Source: JAGRKR01 sp041397725
GTDB taxonomy: Bacteria > Pseudomonadota > Alphaproteobacteria > Rhizobiales > Hyphomicrobiaceae
Direction: 5' to 3'
Length of the DNA stretch: 64,000 nt
Assembly: GCA_041397725.1 (NCBI GenBank)
Contig: JAWKVZ010000001.1
Location: forward strand, 868,001-932,000
Shown here: piece by piece, positions 35,457 to 47,474 of the stretch
Layout: every line of letters starts with the position of its first letter
Position numbering within the stretch: the stretch's first letter is position 1
Program-made: the position numbers and the translations under genes
The notes under the pieces: generated by a model
Databases searched by the model: none
Seen by the model: only the letters and a program-made list of their open reading frames with translations
What the model was told of the DNA's origin: nothing

Positions 35457-36797
35457 ATGTTCGACAAGGTCCTCATCGCCAACCGCGGAGAGATCGCGCT
35501 GCGAATCCAGCGCGCATGCAAGGAACTGGGCATCGCGACCGTGGCCGTGCACTCCACCGCCGATGCCGACGCCATGCATGTCCGCCTTGCCGACGAGAGC
35601 GTGTGCATCGGTCCGCCGCCCGCCACCGACAGCTACCTCAACATTCCCAGGCTGCTGGCCGCGTGCGAGATCACCGGCGCCGACGCGGTGCATCCCGGCT
35701 ACGGCTTCCTGTCGGAGAATGCGCGCTTCGCGGAGATCCTCGAGGACCACCACATAACCTTCATCGGTCCGACCTCCGAGCACATCCGCATCATGGGCGA
35801 CAAGATCGCCGCCAAGGAGACGGCAAAGCGGCTGGGAATTCCGGTCGTGCCGGGCTCCGAGGGCGCCATCCACTCGGAGGCCGAGGCCCAGAAAGTTGCC
35901 GCCGCCATGGGCTTTCCCGTGCTCATCAAGGCGGCGGCTGGCGGCGGTGGGCGCGGCATGAAAGTGGCGCATAGCGCCAGCGACCTGCCGATCGCCCTGT
36001 CGACGGCCAAGACCGAGGCCAAGGCCGCCTTCGGCGACGATGCCGTCTACATCGAGAAGTACCTGACCAAACCGCGTCACATCGAGATCCAGGTGTTCGG
36101 CGACGGTCAGGGCAACGCCGTGCATCTCGGCGAGCGTGATTGCTCCCTGCAACGCCGCCACCAGAAGGTTCTGGAGGAAGCCCCGTCGCCGGCGCTCAAC
36201 GCCGCGCAGCGCGAGCGGATCGGCGAGACCGTCGCTCGCGCCATGCGCGATCTGCGCTATCGCGGCGCCGGCACGGTCGAGTTCCTCTACGAGGACGGCG
36301 AGTTCTACTTCATCGAGATGAACACCCGCCTGCAGGTCGAGCATCCCGTGACCGAGATGATCACAGGCCTCGATCTCGTGCTCGAGCAGATCCGGGTGGC
36401 CTCCGGCGGCCAGCTCTCGTTCCGCCAGGACGAGATCACATTCTCCGGTCACGCCATCGAATGTCGCATCAATGCCGAGCATGCCCGCTCGTTCCGCCCC
36501 TCTCCCGGGCAGATCACCTACTGGCATCCTCCGGGCGGGCTCGGCGTACGCGTCGACAGCGGCGTCTACCAGGGCTATCGGATCCCGCCCTACTACGACA
36601 GCCTGATCGGCAAGCTCATCGTGCACGGCAAGAACCGGACGGAGTGCCTGATGCGCCTGAAGCGCGCCCTGTCGGAGTTTGTCATCGACGGCATCGAGAC
36701 GACGATCCCGCTGTTTTCCGAGCTCGTTCGCCAGCCCGACATCGCCAACGGCGTCTACGACATCCACTGGCTCGAGCGCTTCCTCGGCAAGAGCTGA
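35457..36797 (+). CDS. accC: Biotin carboxylase of acetyl-CoA carboxylase
   Basis: A 446-residue ATP-grasp enzyme that carboxylates the biotin on AccB. The N-terminus FDKVLIANRGEIALRIQRAC is canonical. The glycine-rich ATP loop is AAAGGGGRGMKVA, the metal and bicarbonate region contains FYFIEMNTRLQVEHPVTEM, and the C-terminal domain ends with WLERFLGKS. It starts 21 bases after accB, with GGGGGAA before the ATG, and is expected to be translated in balance with it. Confidence 0.97.
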   Translation: MFDKVLIANRGEIALRIQRACKELGIATVAVHSTADADAMHVRLADESVCIGPPPATDSYLNIPRLLAACEITGADAVHPGYGFLSENARFAEILEDHHITFIGPTSEHIRIMGDKIAAKETAKRLGIPVVPGSEGAIHSEAEAQKVAAAMGFPVLIKAAAGGGGRGMKVAHSASDLPIALSTAKTEAKAAFGDDAVYIEKYLTKPRHIEIQVFGDGQGNAVHLGERDCSLQRRHQKVLEEAPSPALNAAQRERIGETVARAMRDLRYRGAGTVEFLYEDGEFYFIEMNTRLQVEHPVTEMITGLDLVLEQIRVASGGQLSFRQDEITFSGHAIECRINAEHARSFRPSPGQITYWHPPGGLGVRVDSGVYQGYRIPPYYDSLIGKLIVHGKNRTECLMRLKRALSEFVIDGIETTIPLFSELVRQPDIANGVYDIHWLERFLGKS

Positions 36798-37053
36798 CGC
36801 CCGGCCGGTCGCCCCGCTCACGTCATGACTCCAGGCTAAATCGGCAGCGTGCCGTTTCCAGCGGCGGACGACTGTTCTAAACTGCTCGCCGAACGGCGAT
36901 TGGAGCTTGGCTGCAGCCGCTCGAGCAGGAAGCGCCCGGGTGGCCCCGCAAGCGTCACGCGCCTCCTATCCTCTTGATCGAGAGTGTGGGGTGCACCTTG
37001 AATGGATCGCGGATGCGAGCCACACGAGGTCGATCACGCTGCAAGGATCAGGC

Positions 37054-37734
37054 ATGGCCTCACGCGACGACATCACCATCGAGATCACGCCGCAGGTGCT
37101 GCTCAAGGCTTACGCCTGCGGCATCTTCCCGATGGCGGAGAGCGCCGACGACCCGGCGCTGTACTGGATCGAGCCGCAGCATCGTGGCGTGCTGCCGCTC
37201 GCCACCTTCCATGTGCCGAAGCGCCTCGCACGCTCCATCCGGCAGGGCATCTACGAGGTGCGCATCGATTCCGATTTCGACGCCGTGATCGACGGCTGCG
37301 CCGCCTCGCGGCCGGGCCGGCGCTCGACGTGGATCAACGAGCGCATCCGCTCGCTCTATCGTGAACTCTTCGACCTCGGCCATTGCCATACCGTGGAGGC
37401 CTGGTCGCAGGGGCGGATGGTCGGAGGTCTCTACGGGGTCGCACTCTCGGGGGCCTTCTTCGGCGAGAGCATGTTCTCCACGGCCCGCGACGCCAGCAAG
37501 ATCGCGCTGGTGCACCTCGTCGGCCGTCTCATCCGCGGCGGCTTCACGCTGCTCGACACGCAATTCGTGACCGATCACCTCGAGCAGTTCGGCACCATCG
37601 AGATCGACCGCACCGACTTCCATGCCGAGCTCGAGCTGGCGCTCAAGCAGCGCGCCGATTTCCTGCGCCTGCCGAAGACGGCGACAGGCGCCGAGATTCT
37701 CGAGATCATCGCCAGCCAGAAGCCGGCCAAATGA
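37054..37734 (+). CDS. aat: Leucyl/phenylalanyl-tRNA--protein transferase
   Basis: A 226-residue transferase that adds Leu or Phe from charged tRNA to N-terminal Arg or Lys, marking proteins for ClpS/ClpAP. Family motifs are LLKAYACGIFPMAES, YWIEPQHRGVLPL, VEAWSQGRMVGGLYGVALSGAFFGESMFS (read in pieces) and LLDTQFVTDHLEQFG. I chose MASRDDITIEI at 37054 with AAGGA eight bases upstream; the frame is open further but the family begins here. It follows accC by 256 bases and converges with the DUF2155 gene. Confidence 0.95.
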   Translation: MASRDDITIEITPQVLLKAYACGIFPMAESADDPALYWIEPQHRGVLPLATFHVPKRLARSIRQGIYEVRIDSDFDAVIDGCAASRPGRRSTWINERIRSLYRELFDLGHCHTVEAWSQGRMVGGLYGVALSGAFFGESMFSTARDASKIALVHLVGRLIRGGFTLLDTQFVTDHLEQFGTIEIDRTDFHAELELALKQRADFLRLPKTATGAEILEIIASQKPAK

Positions 37735-37783
37735 GCCGGGTTGCGTGGCGCGCCATCTGATGCCGCTGCGCGCGTCCCTGCCC

Positions 37784-38296
37784 CTAGCGACGCACCCGGC
37801 GGCGGCGGCGCGGCTGCTCCTCGGGATCGTCGCGGCGACCCGCGCCGTCCTTGGCGACGGGCGTCCTGGGCGCGGCGCATCCGGTCAGCCAGATATCGAA
37901 CACGGGATGCTCGACCCCGCTGATGCCAGGGCTCTCCGCGAACATCCAACCGGTGAAGATGCGCTTGGAGGTGCCGTCGAGCAGCACCTCGTCCACCTCG
38001 ACGAATGCCGTCGTCTTCGGCGGCTCCGTCGGCGGGCGTGAATAGCACACGCGCGGCGTCACACGCAGGGCCCCGAAGGGCTTGGTGGCGTTGACGTCCA
38101 CACTCATGGCGGAAATCTTGGCGGTGACCTTGTCGAGCGCGGCGAAGACGGCCGTAGGGTTCTCCTGTCGCTCTGCCTGCGCCGGACCCGGGGCCACACC
38201 GCACACCATCGCCGCGATGCCCAGCACCGCGAGCAGCCGGCGCCACTGGCCGCGCGAAAGCTCGGGGCAGGTCGTCTCGCGTCTTGCGTTCGGCAT
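37784..38296 (-). CDS. DUF2155 domain-containing exported protein
   Basis: A 170-residue secreted protein with a signal peptide (LLAVLGIAAMVCGVAPGPAQA) and a DUF2155 domain. Diagnostic text is DKVTAKISAMSVDVNATKPF, RVCYSRPPTEPPKTTAFVEV and FTGWMFAESPGISGVEHPVFD, with two cysteines (in RVCY and LTGCAAP) that may form a disulfide. The tail is a run of Arg. Function unknown; the family is restricted to alphaproteobacteria and sits beside the NDUFA12 gene in many of them. In-frame starts at 38323 and 38335 are possible. Confidence 0.85.
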   Translation of the reverse strand: MPNARRETTCPELSRGQWRRLLAVLGIAAMVCGVAPGPAQAERQENPTAVFAALDKVTAKISAMSVDVNATKPFGALRVTPRVCYSRPPTEPPKTTAFVEVDEVLLDGTSKRIFTGWMFAESPGISGVEHPVFDIWLTGCAAPRTPVAKDGAGRRDDPEEQPRRRRRVRR

Positions 38297-38383
38297 TCCG
38301 TTCTCAGACCCCGTCGCTTCCATGCGGCCGGCCACACCGCCTGCATGACGCGCAATCTTGTCCTGGCCGTGACCGGCGCTACG

Positions 38384-38782
38384 CTACTCGGGCTTCCAGG
38401 GCTTGTAGTCGCCCGTCGCCCTTGGCCGGGTCGCGGAGGCGAGGATGCTACCCTCGGGCCGATAGGCATCCGGCGTCCCGGTCATGTTGGGCCGGTGCGG
38501 CTGCTGCCAGGGCTGCGCCATGTAGGTCTCAGCGCTCGGCGGCGTATCCACAGTATAATGCAGCCAGCCGTGCCAGCCCGGCGGTACGCGGGTGGCCTCG
38601 GCGAGATCCTTGTAGATCACCCACCGGCGCGGCTTGCCCACGGGGCCGACGCCCCGGCTCTGCTCGTAATAGCGGTTGCCGAGCTCGTCTTCGCCCACCA
38701 GACGGCCGCGAAAGGCCGTGTAGAGGCGATTGCTCCAGGTGTTGCCGCCCCACCACGAGAAGATCTCGGAGAAGATGCTCAT
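38384..38782 (-). CDS. NDUFA12-family NADH:ubiquinone oxidoreductase accessory subunit
   Basis: A 132-residue homologue of mitochondrial complex I subunit NDUFA12 (B17.2), one of the few supernumerary subunits shared with alphaproteobacteria. Conserved segments are WWGGNTWSNRLYTAFRGRLV, DELGNRYYEQ, PRRWVIYKDLAEATRVPPGW and a Pro-rich C-terminus ending in YKPWKPE. It binds the peripheral arm of complex I near the quinone site. The start MSIFSEIFSWWGG at 38782 has AGGG upstream; an in-frame ATG 90 bases earlier adds sequence foreign to the family. Confidence 0.93.
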   Translation of the reverse strand: MSIFSEIFSWWGGNTWSNRLYTAFRGRLVGEDELGNRYYEQSRGVGPVGKPRRWVIYKDLAEATRVPPGWHGWLHYTVDTPPSAETYMAQPWQQPHRPNMTGTPDAYRPEGSILASATRPRATGDYKPWKPE

Positions 38783-39030
38783 GCTGCCCTGTCGGTTCGC
38801 TCGTGTCTGCGAGCGCTTATGGCACCGGCAGGGCGAGGTGTCCAGCCGCTGTGGTCGTGACGAAAGTGACACACGGCCGTTGGCGGAATCGGACTAGCAT
38901 TGCGACACTCACACGAAGCGCGCGCAAGAGCGGCCCGCGATTCACAAGCCGCCGCCGCCCGTGAAGCTTGGCTTGGGGCGATCCCTCGTCCGCCGAGCGT
39001 CGACAGCTTCTCCACAGCCTGTCCACATGA

Positions 39031-39077
39031 CATCTACATCTAGTATCGGTCCGATCAGCAACCCCAATATTTGGTGA
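39031..39077 (+). promoter_or_regulatory. Possible NrdR box pair upstream of nrdJ
   Basis: CATCTACATCTAGTAT (39031-39046) and CCCCAATATTTGGTGA (39062-39077) match the NrdR consensus ACACWATATATWGTGT at about 10 and 11 of 16 positions. Their starts are exactly 31 bases apart, the three-turn spacing typical of NrdR pairs. The first overlaps a -10-like TAGTAT (39041-39046). NrdR represses ribonucleotide reductase genes when dNTP or ATP levels are adequate. Confidence 0.45.
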
Positions 39078-39148
39078 CGGGCGGTTCGAATCAGCCTACC
39101 TTTGGCCACAGTTCGCTGCGGCTCAGTCATCCGCGGCAGCAGTATGGA

Positions 39149-39185
39149 AGCCCGCCCGCGTCTTGCTTTCCCGGCGGGCTTTTTC
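39149..39185 (+). terminator. Intrinsic terminator upstream of nrdJ
   Basis: AGCCCGCC, a 16-base loop, GGCGGGCT and then TTTT. Stem is perfect over eight pairs with a T-run only on the plus strand, so it ends a plus-strand transcript. No plus-strand gene lies upstream in the region, which implies an unannotated short RNA or an nrdJ attenuator. Confidence 0.75.
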
Positions 39186-39223
39186 GCGGCCACATCGAGT
39201 TGCAGTTGCGCCTCATGTCGCCG

Positions 39224-39309
39224 CCGGCAAGCCGGGACAGCCGTTGCTGTCGGAACTTGCTACGTGCGTCCGGCCTGTCGCCGGCTCTGGGAAGTAGCGT
39301 CGCGTTCCG
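39224..39309 (+). repeat. Consecutive hairpins in the nrdJ leader
   Basis: Three adjacent inverted repeats: CCGGC-AA-GCCGG (39224-39235), ACAGC-CGTT-GCTGT (39237-39250), and a three-tier stem (39251-39309) in which CGGAAC pairs with GTTCCG, GCTAC with GTAGC, and CCGGC with GCCGG around the loop CTGTC. The nesting suggests a folded leader RNA. Confidence 0.5.
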
Positions 39310-39551
39310 ATCCACAGCCGCGCTCAGCGCCTGCGGACCGACACCGATCCATGTTCAGTCGTAATCCAGCGTAGTGAGAACCGGCCGGCCCGGCAGCGCC
39401 ATGCGTTGCGGCGCCGCCAGCCGGGAAGAGACGTCGACCCTAGTCCATGGCGCAGAAGTGCGGCGCCAAATGCAAATTCGAAGAAACGAAACCGAGCCGG
39501 TCCCTGGTATCTCGTAGCTGGCCCCACCTACACCGTCGCGGGGGCAACAAC

Positions 39552-43259
<3,708 letters not shown>

Positions 43260-43282
43260 GCGACAGCGACCCAGAACAACGC

Positions 43283-43315
43283 GACCACGCCGGGCAGCAG
43301 ACGCCCGGCGTGGTC
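43283..43315 (+). repeat. 13-base-pair hairpin just after nrdJ
   Basis: GACCACGCCGGGC and its exact complement flank a seven-base loop AGCAGAC, starting 24 bases after the nrdJ stop. No T-run follows, so it may protect the nrdJ mRNA 3' end or be a weak terminator. Its position argues that the downstream reading frame does not begin at the ATG overlapping the nrdJ stop. Confidence 0.6.
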
Positions 43316-43459
43316 CGACCGTCCGGTGAGGGACCGTCCGCAGACGCTGTGGATTGCCGGGATAACTCGTCCCCCGCTCACGACCTGCCGAGGCCGGGCG
43401 TGCTAACCCGGATCGGTGACTGGGCGGCCAGGACCATGGGCGCCCTGGAGAGAATGAGA

Positions 43460-44119
43460 ATGTCCGAATTTCATCCGGTAACACCGCCGACCGTGCTGCT
43501 GCTGTCGGATCACCTGGACGCCGCTCTGGCGGCCGGCGAGGATCTGCTGAGCCTCACGGTGGCGCTGCTGCCCGCCGAGGCAGAGCCCGACACGGAGGCG
43601 ATGAAGGCCGCGCATGCGGAACTCCGCGGCTTCGTCACGCGGGCGCGCGAGCTCGAGCTCATGCTGGCGACACGCCTCATGGGCGCACGTCAGCGGGCGG
43701 ACGAGATTTCCCGTCGCGACACGCGGCTGCGCCCGTTCGCCCGCATCTTCGTCTCGGGCACACAGGCCCTGGCCGACGCCATCGACGGGCTCGCCGCCAG
43801 CGAGAGCCACAGCTTCGACACCGGCGATCAGGCCATCGCCTATCTGCGCAGCCGCGACATGATCGCCGCGGACGCGCCGGGCCTCACGGTGCAGCGCGAG
43901 CTGCGTGTGGAGGAGACATTCCTTGTGGCTGGCGTGGTCGGCCTCGGCACGCTGCTCGACCTCGTCGCGAGCTTCCTCGACGCCGTCGAGCTGCATTACG
44001 AGATCTATGGCCCCGATGCCACGGAAGGCGCCGCCGTCGAACGCGACACGGGATCGGCCGAGCCGTCGGCGGAGGGTCGCAGCCGCTCGCTCATCGAGCG
44101 GCTGAAGCAGGCGAGTTGA
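43460..44119 (+). CDS. Helical protein of unknown function
   Basis: About 219 residues, not recognised. It is almost entirely alpha-helical by composition, acidic, with a long charged helix (RARELELMLATRLMGARQRADE) and a hydrophobic helix (FLVAGVVGLGTLLDLVASFLDAV) that is too mixed for a certain membrane span. No cysteines, no signal peptide. The ATG at 43460 follows GGAG by nine bases. The same frame is open back to an ATG at 43256 overlapping the nrdJ stop, which would add 68 residues, but that stretch contains the 13-bp hairpin and less typical codons. It shares the nrdJ strand. Confidence 0.6.
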   Translation: MSEFHPVTPPTVLLLSDHLDAALAAGEDLLSLTVALLPAEAEPDTEAMKAAHAELRGFVTRARELELMLATRLMGARQRADEISRRDTRLRPFARIFVSGTQALADAIDGLAASESHSFDTGDQAIAYLRSRDMIAADAPGLTVQRELRVEETFLVAGVVGLGTLLDLVASFLDAVELHYEIYGPDATEGAAVERDTGSAEPSAEGRSRSLIERLKQAS

Positions 44120-44152
44120 GGCGCCGGCAGGCGCCTCGTCCGCCGCTGGCCG

Positions 44153-44929
44153 TCAGAGCCAGCCCTTGTCCCTGAGCACGGCTTTCAAGCCATCGGCCGC
44201 CTCGGCGAGCCGCGCCTCGTCGGTGGAGCGCAGCACGAGCTGCGTGCCGAGCCGTCCTTCACGGAAGAACGGATAGCTGCCCATCGGCACGTCCGGGTAG
44301 GCCTGCTGGTGGCTCTCGAGCGGCGCGGCGATCTCGCCCTCGGGCCGATAGAGATCGATGACGACGGAGACCATGCGCTTGCCGGTTCTGAGCAACGGCA
44401 GCGCGGCATCCAGCATCACCTGCATGACGCCAGGCACGCCGGCCATGACCACGACGTTCTCGAGCATGAAGCCCGGCGCCACGGACAGTGAATTCTCGAT
44501 GAGCCGCGCCTCGGCCGGAATGCGCGCCATGCGCAGGCGAGCCGGCGTCAGCTCCAGCCCGCGCCGCTCGTAGTGTGGCTTCATGAGCGCCAGCGCGCGC
44601 GGGTCCACGTCGAGCTTGACGCCGAAGGCCTTGGCCACCGCGTCCGCCGTAATGTCGTCATGCGTCGGACCGATGCCGCCGGTGGTAAAGAGGTAGTCGT
44701 AGCGCCGCCGCAGCGTGTTGAGCGCATCGATGATTTCGTCCTCGACGTCGGCCACGATGCGCACCTCGCGCATCTGGATGCCGACCATCGTCAGCTTGTC
44801 GGCGATGTAGCCGATGTTCTTGTCCTTGGTCCGGCCCGACAGGATCTCGTCGCCGATCACCAGCAGCGCCGCCGTGACGATGCCGTCCTTCCCTCCCGGC
44901 TCGCCAGCGCTCGTCTCACCACTGCTCAT
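44153..44929 (-). CDS. CinA-N / MoaB-like molybdopterin-binding-domain protein
   Basis: A 258-residue protein with one MoCF-binding domain, similar to the N-terminal half of CinA but without the C-terminal PncC domain. Clear motifs are ALLVIGDEILSGRTKDKN, FTTGGIGPTHDDITADAVA and VVVMAGVPGVMQVMLDAALP. Enzymes of this type may hydrolyse ADP-ribose or FAD-like pyrophosphates; the true substrate is not known. The start MSSGETSAGE at 44929 has GGAG upstream. It diverges from the flavin-binding protein gene and neighbours sfsA, an association often seen in Rhizobiales. Confidence 0.88.
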   Translation of the reverse strand: MSSGETSAGEPGGKDGIVTAALLVIGDEILSGRTKDKNIGYIADKLTMVGIQMREVRIVADVEDEIIDALNTLRRRYDYLFTTGGIGPTHDDITADAVAKAFGVKLDVDPRALALMKPHYERRGLELTPARLRMARIPAEARLIENSLSVAPGFMLENVVVMAGVPGVMQVMLDAALPLLRTGKRMVSVVIDLYRPEGEIAAPLESHQQAYPDVPMGSYPFFREGRLGTQLVLRSTDEARLAEAADGLKAVLRDKGWL

Positions 44930-45070
44930 GGGCTCTCCTCGTCCTCGCTGCGTTCCGTGCAGTCTAGTGGGCTTCCCCGACAGCGCCAATGCGCTTCGCG
45001 ATGGGACTGCACGGCGGCGCGCGGTTGGGATAGACTTGGCTCGCCTCGCAACGGAAAGTGGTCCTCACGC

Positions 45071-45535
45071 ATGCTGACCCCCGACATGAAGCGCATCATC
45101 GACGAGCAGCGGCTCGGGTTCGTCGCCACCTGCGCCGCCGACGGCACACCGAACGTCTCGCCAAAAGCGACCTTCGTGGTGCTCGACGAGCGGACGATCG
45201 CCTTCGGCGACCTACGCTCACCCGGCACCTTGCGAAACCTGAAGGAAAACCCGCGCATCGAGGTCAACTTCGTCGATCCGTTCGTGCGCAAGGGCTATCG
45301 CTTCGCCGGAAGGGCGCGCATCGTGCCCCGCGGCGACGAGGCTTTCGCCGACCTGATCGGGAAATTCAGCGGCCCGCTTGCCGATCGCATGCAGGCGCTC
45401 GTCGTCATCACCCTCGAGCGGGTCCGCCCCCTGATCTCACCGGGCTACGACGACGGCACGACAGAGACAGAGCTCAGGCGGCAATGGACGGCCCGCTTTC
45501 GCAAGCTGCAACCCAACGCCCGCTTCGAGGAATGA
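45071..45535 (+). CDS. Pyridoxamine 5'-phosphate oxidase-family protein (split-barrel flavoprotein)
   Basis: A 154-residue FMN-binding split-barrel protein. The N-terminal IDEQRLGFVATCAADGTPNV and NVSPKATFVVLDERTIAFGD followed by GTLRNLKENPRIEVNFVDPF are characteristic of the small PNPOx-like family. It lacks the PdxH C-terminal dimerisation region, so it is not the B6 enzyme; that one is at 55974. The reaction is unknown; flavin- or F420-like redox cofactors are typical. It lies 62 bases before sfsA on the same strand. Confidence 0.82.
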   Translation: MLTPDMKRIIDEQRLGFVATCAADGTPNVSPKATFVVLDERTIAFGDLRSPGTLRNLKENPRIEVNFVDPFVRKGYRFAGRARIVPRGDEAFADLIGKFSGPLADRMQALVVITLERVRPLISPGYDDGTTETELRRQWTARFRKLQPNARFEE

Positions 45536-45597
45536 GCCCGCCCGCGAGCGCTGGCTGCCCCGTTTCCCTCGGCCGGCAAATGGACTAACGTCCCCCC

Positions 45598-46311
45598 ATG
45601 AAGCTCCCCTCGCCCCTCCTCCGCGGCACGCTCATCAAGCGCTACAAGCGGTTTCTCGCGGATATCCGCCTCGACGACGGCAGCGAGATCACGGCCACCT
45701 GCCCAAACACCGGCTCGATGCTGGGCCTGACCTCGGCGGGGTCACCGGTCTGGGTTTCCACCTCCGACAGCCCGACGCGCAAATACCGCCACACCTGGGA
45801 GATGGTCGAGGCCGACCTCGGCGCCGGGCCGACGCTCGTCGGGATCAACACCGGCCATCCCAACAAGCTGGTCGCCGAGGCCATCGCCACTGGCCGGGTA
45901 GAAACGCTCGCCGGCTATCCCGAGCTGAAGCGCGAACAGAAATACGGCAAGAACAGCCGCATCGACATCCTGCTGACGTGCCCTGAGCGGGGTCTCTGCT
46001 ACGTAGAGGTCAAGAACGTGCACCTCTCGCGCACGCACGGCCTTGCCGAATTCCCGGATTCCAAGACCGAGCGCGGCGCCAAGCACCTCGACGAGTTGGC
46101 CGACATGGTGGGACAGGGGCACCGCGCCGTCATGGTTTTCCTCGTGCAGCGCGCCGACGCCGAGCGGCTCTCGCTTGCTGGCGATATCGACCCGAACTAC
46201 GCCGATGCGTTCGCGCGGGCGAGCGCGTCGGGTGTCGAGGCCCTGGCGCTGCGCTGCCGGCTCTCGCCCGAGGCGATCACGGTCGAGCGCACGATCCCCA
46301 TCGTCGGCTGA
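45598..46311 (+). CDS. sfsA: Sugar fermentation stimulation protein SfsA
   Basis: A 237-residue SfsA with an N-terminal OB-like domain (LIKRYKRFLADIRLDDG, TATCPNTGSMLGL) and a C-terminal nuclease-like domain (KNSRIDILLTCPERGLCYVEVKNV, with the PD-(D/E)xK-like D and ExK residues). Despite its name, the molecular role is unresolved; nucleic-acid binding is suggested by the fold. No Shine-Dalgarno is visible before the ATG. It converges with msrP. Confidence 0.93.
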   Translation: MKLPSPLLRGTLIKRYKRFLADIRLDDGSEITATCPNTGSMLGLTSAGSPVWVSTSDSPTRKYRHTWEMVEADLGAGPTLVGINTGHPNKLVAEAIATGRVETLAGYPELKREQKYGKNSRIDILLTCPERGLCYVEVKNVHLSRTHGLAEFPDSKTERGAKHLDELADMVGQGHRAVMVFLVQRADAERLSLAGDIDPNYADAFARASASGVEALALRCRLSPEAITVERTIPIVG

Positions 46312-46327
46312 TCTGCGCCCGCCGAAC

Positions 46328-46348
46328 GGGCGGGATGTTGCCCCGCCC
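46328..46348. terminator. Inverted repeat between convergent sfsA and msrP
   Basis: GGGCGGG, seven bases, CCCGCCC. An overlapping alternative stem, CCCGCC with GGCGGG, lies just to the left. It sits in the 48-base gap between the two stop codons. No T-run, so a bidirectional terminator role is only inferred. Confidence 0.4.
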
Positions 46349-46359
46349 GCGTCACCGTC

Positions 46360-47316
46360 TCAATAAAAGACGTTCTCGCCCTTGATATCCTTGTAGAGGT
46401 GAGCGACCCACTCGCCGTAGCCGTTGTAAATGAGGGTCGGTACGCGCTTGGTGGTGCCGAGCACGCGCTCCGTCGCCTGGCTCCAGCGCCGGTGCGGCAC
46501 CTCGGGGTTCACATTCGCCCAGAAGCCGTACTCGATGCCCTGAAGCGTCTCCCAGAAGCTGCGTGGCCGCTGGTCCGTGAAGCTGATGCGGACGATCGAC
46601 TTGATGTGCTTGAAGCCGTACTTCCAGGGCGTGTGCAGGCGCATGGGCGCACCGAACTGCTTGGCGAGCGGCTTGCCGTAGGCTCCCGTCACCATGAAGG
46701 CGAGCTCGTTGGTCGCCTCGGCCATCGTCAACCCCTCGACGTAGGGCCAAGGCATCCGCGTGTCCCGCTGCGAGCCGGCGATCTCGGGGTTCATGAAGGT
46801 CTCGAAGCGAATGTACTTGGCCTTCGACAGCGGCTTGGCCAGCTTGACGAGATCGGCGAGCGCGAAGCCCGACCAGGGCACGGTCATGGACCAGGCCTCG
46901 ACGCAGCGGTGGCGATAGAGGCGCTCCTCGACCGGCATCTTGCGCACGAGGTCGTCGAAGCCGATCTCGAAGGGCTTCTCGACATGACCGTCGATCTTCA
47001 CGGTCCAGGGACGGATCTTCAGCCGCTGGGCGCTCATGAAGATGCCCTTGTGACCGCCGAACTCGTAGAAATTGTTGTATTTGCTGGCCACCTCTTCCGG
47101 CGTCAGCGGCCGGTCGAGCACGAACTTCGGATTGCGCTTGGCGGGATAGAGATCGGCCGTCGGGTCCTTGGGGGTGACCGCGCCGACGGTGGTCGGCAGG
47201 CCGACCGCCAGGGCCGCCGAGCCCGCGGCCAGGAACGCCCGGCGGTTGAGTGCCACGTGCTCCGGCGTCGCCAGAGCCTCCGGCAGCTCCCACCCCCTGA
47301 TCCTTTTGATGAGCAT
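46360..47316 (-). CDS. msrP: Methionine sulfoxide reductase catalytic subunit MsrP (YedY family)
   Basis: A 318-residue periplasmic molybdoenzyme that repairs oxidised methionines in exported proteins. A twin-arginine signal is present (LNRRAFLAAGSAALAVG, residues 24-40), followed by the oxidoreductase molybdopterin domain. The molybdenum-ligand cysteine is C138 in YRHRCVEAWSM. The C-terminus HLYKDIKGENVFY is family-typical. The start MLIKRIRGWE at 47316 has GGAG ten bases upstream. The haem partner MsrQ is not adjacent; the next gene on that side is the EF-G-like GTPase. Confidence 0.93.
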   Translation of the reverse strand: MLIKRIRGWELPEALATPEHVALNRRAFLAAGSAALAVGLPTTVGAVTPKDPTADLYPAKRNPKFVLDRPLTPEEVASKYNNFYEFGGHKGIFMSAQRLKIRPWTVKIDGHVEKPFEIGFDDLVRKMPVEERLYRHRCVEAWSMTVPWSGFALADLVKLAKPLSKAKYIRFETFMNPEIAGSQRDTRMPWPYVEGLTMAEATNELAFMVTGAYGKPLAKQFGAPMRLHTPWKYGFKHIKSIVRISFTDQRPRSFWETLQGIEYGFWANVNPEVPHRRWSQATERVLGTTKRVPTLIYNGYGEWVAHLYKDIKGENVFY

Positions 47317-47474
47317 GTGACGGGCTCCTCTGGTTCGTTGCAGGGTGCAACCGCGGGAGCCGTGCCCAGGGGTGCGGGCAGGCGCAGACCACGATCGCCC
47401 CATCCTCAGTTAGGCGATCACTGCCACCTGTTCAAATCACTGCTTCGCGAGGTCGGGCGCGGTCTGCGCCCGGC

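Larger units (their letters stand above)
38783..39551. other. Long leader and promoter region of nrdJ
   Basis: About 770 bases between divergent NDUFA12 and nrdJ genes, without a credible protein gene. From left to right it holds a possible pair of NrdR boxes (39031-39077), an intrinsic terminator on the plus strand (39149-39184) and a run of inverted repeats (39224-39309). The terminator faces nrdJ, so either a short independent RNA ends here or nrdJ transcription is attenuated. Confidence 0.6.

Noticed and set aside
36865..36881. TTCTAAA half of an Irr box upstream of aat
   Set aside because: The left half TTTAGAA is absent at the required three-base spacing.
38783..38872. NDUFA12 extended by 30 codons at the N-terminus
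   Set aside because: The family begins at MSIFSEIF; the extension is Arg/Ser-rich and has no supporting ribosome binding site.
39078..39115. GGCGGTTCGAATCAGCC resembles a tRNA T-arm
   Set aside because: One of five stem pairs fails, no acceptor 5' strand or anticodon arm can be found within 75 bases upstream, and no tRNA fold can be drawn.
39185..39551. Cobalamin riboswitch before the B12-dependent nrdJ
   Set aside because: AGCCGGGAAGAGAC near 39419 only loosely recalls the B12 box, and the core CCCCGCAACTGT-like and GCCACTG elements are absent.
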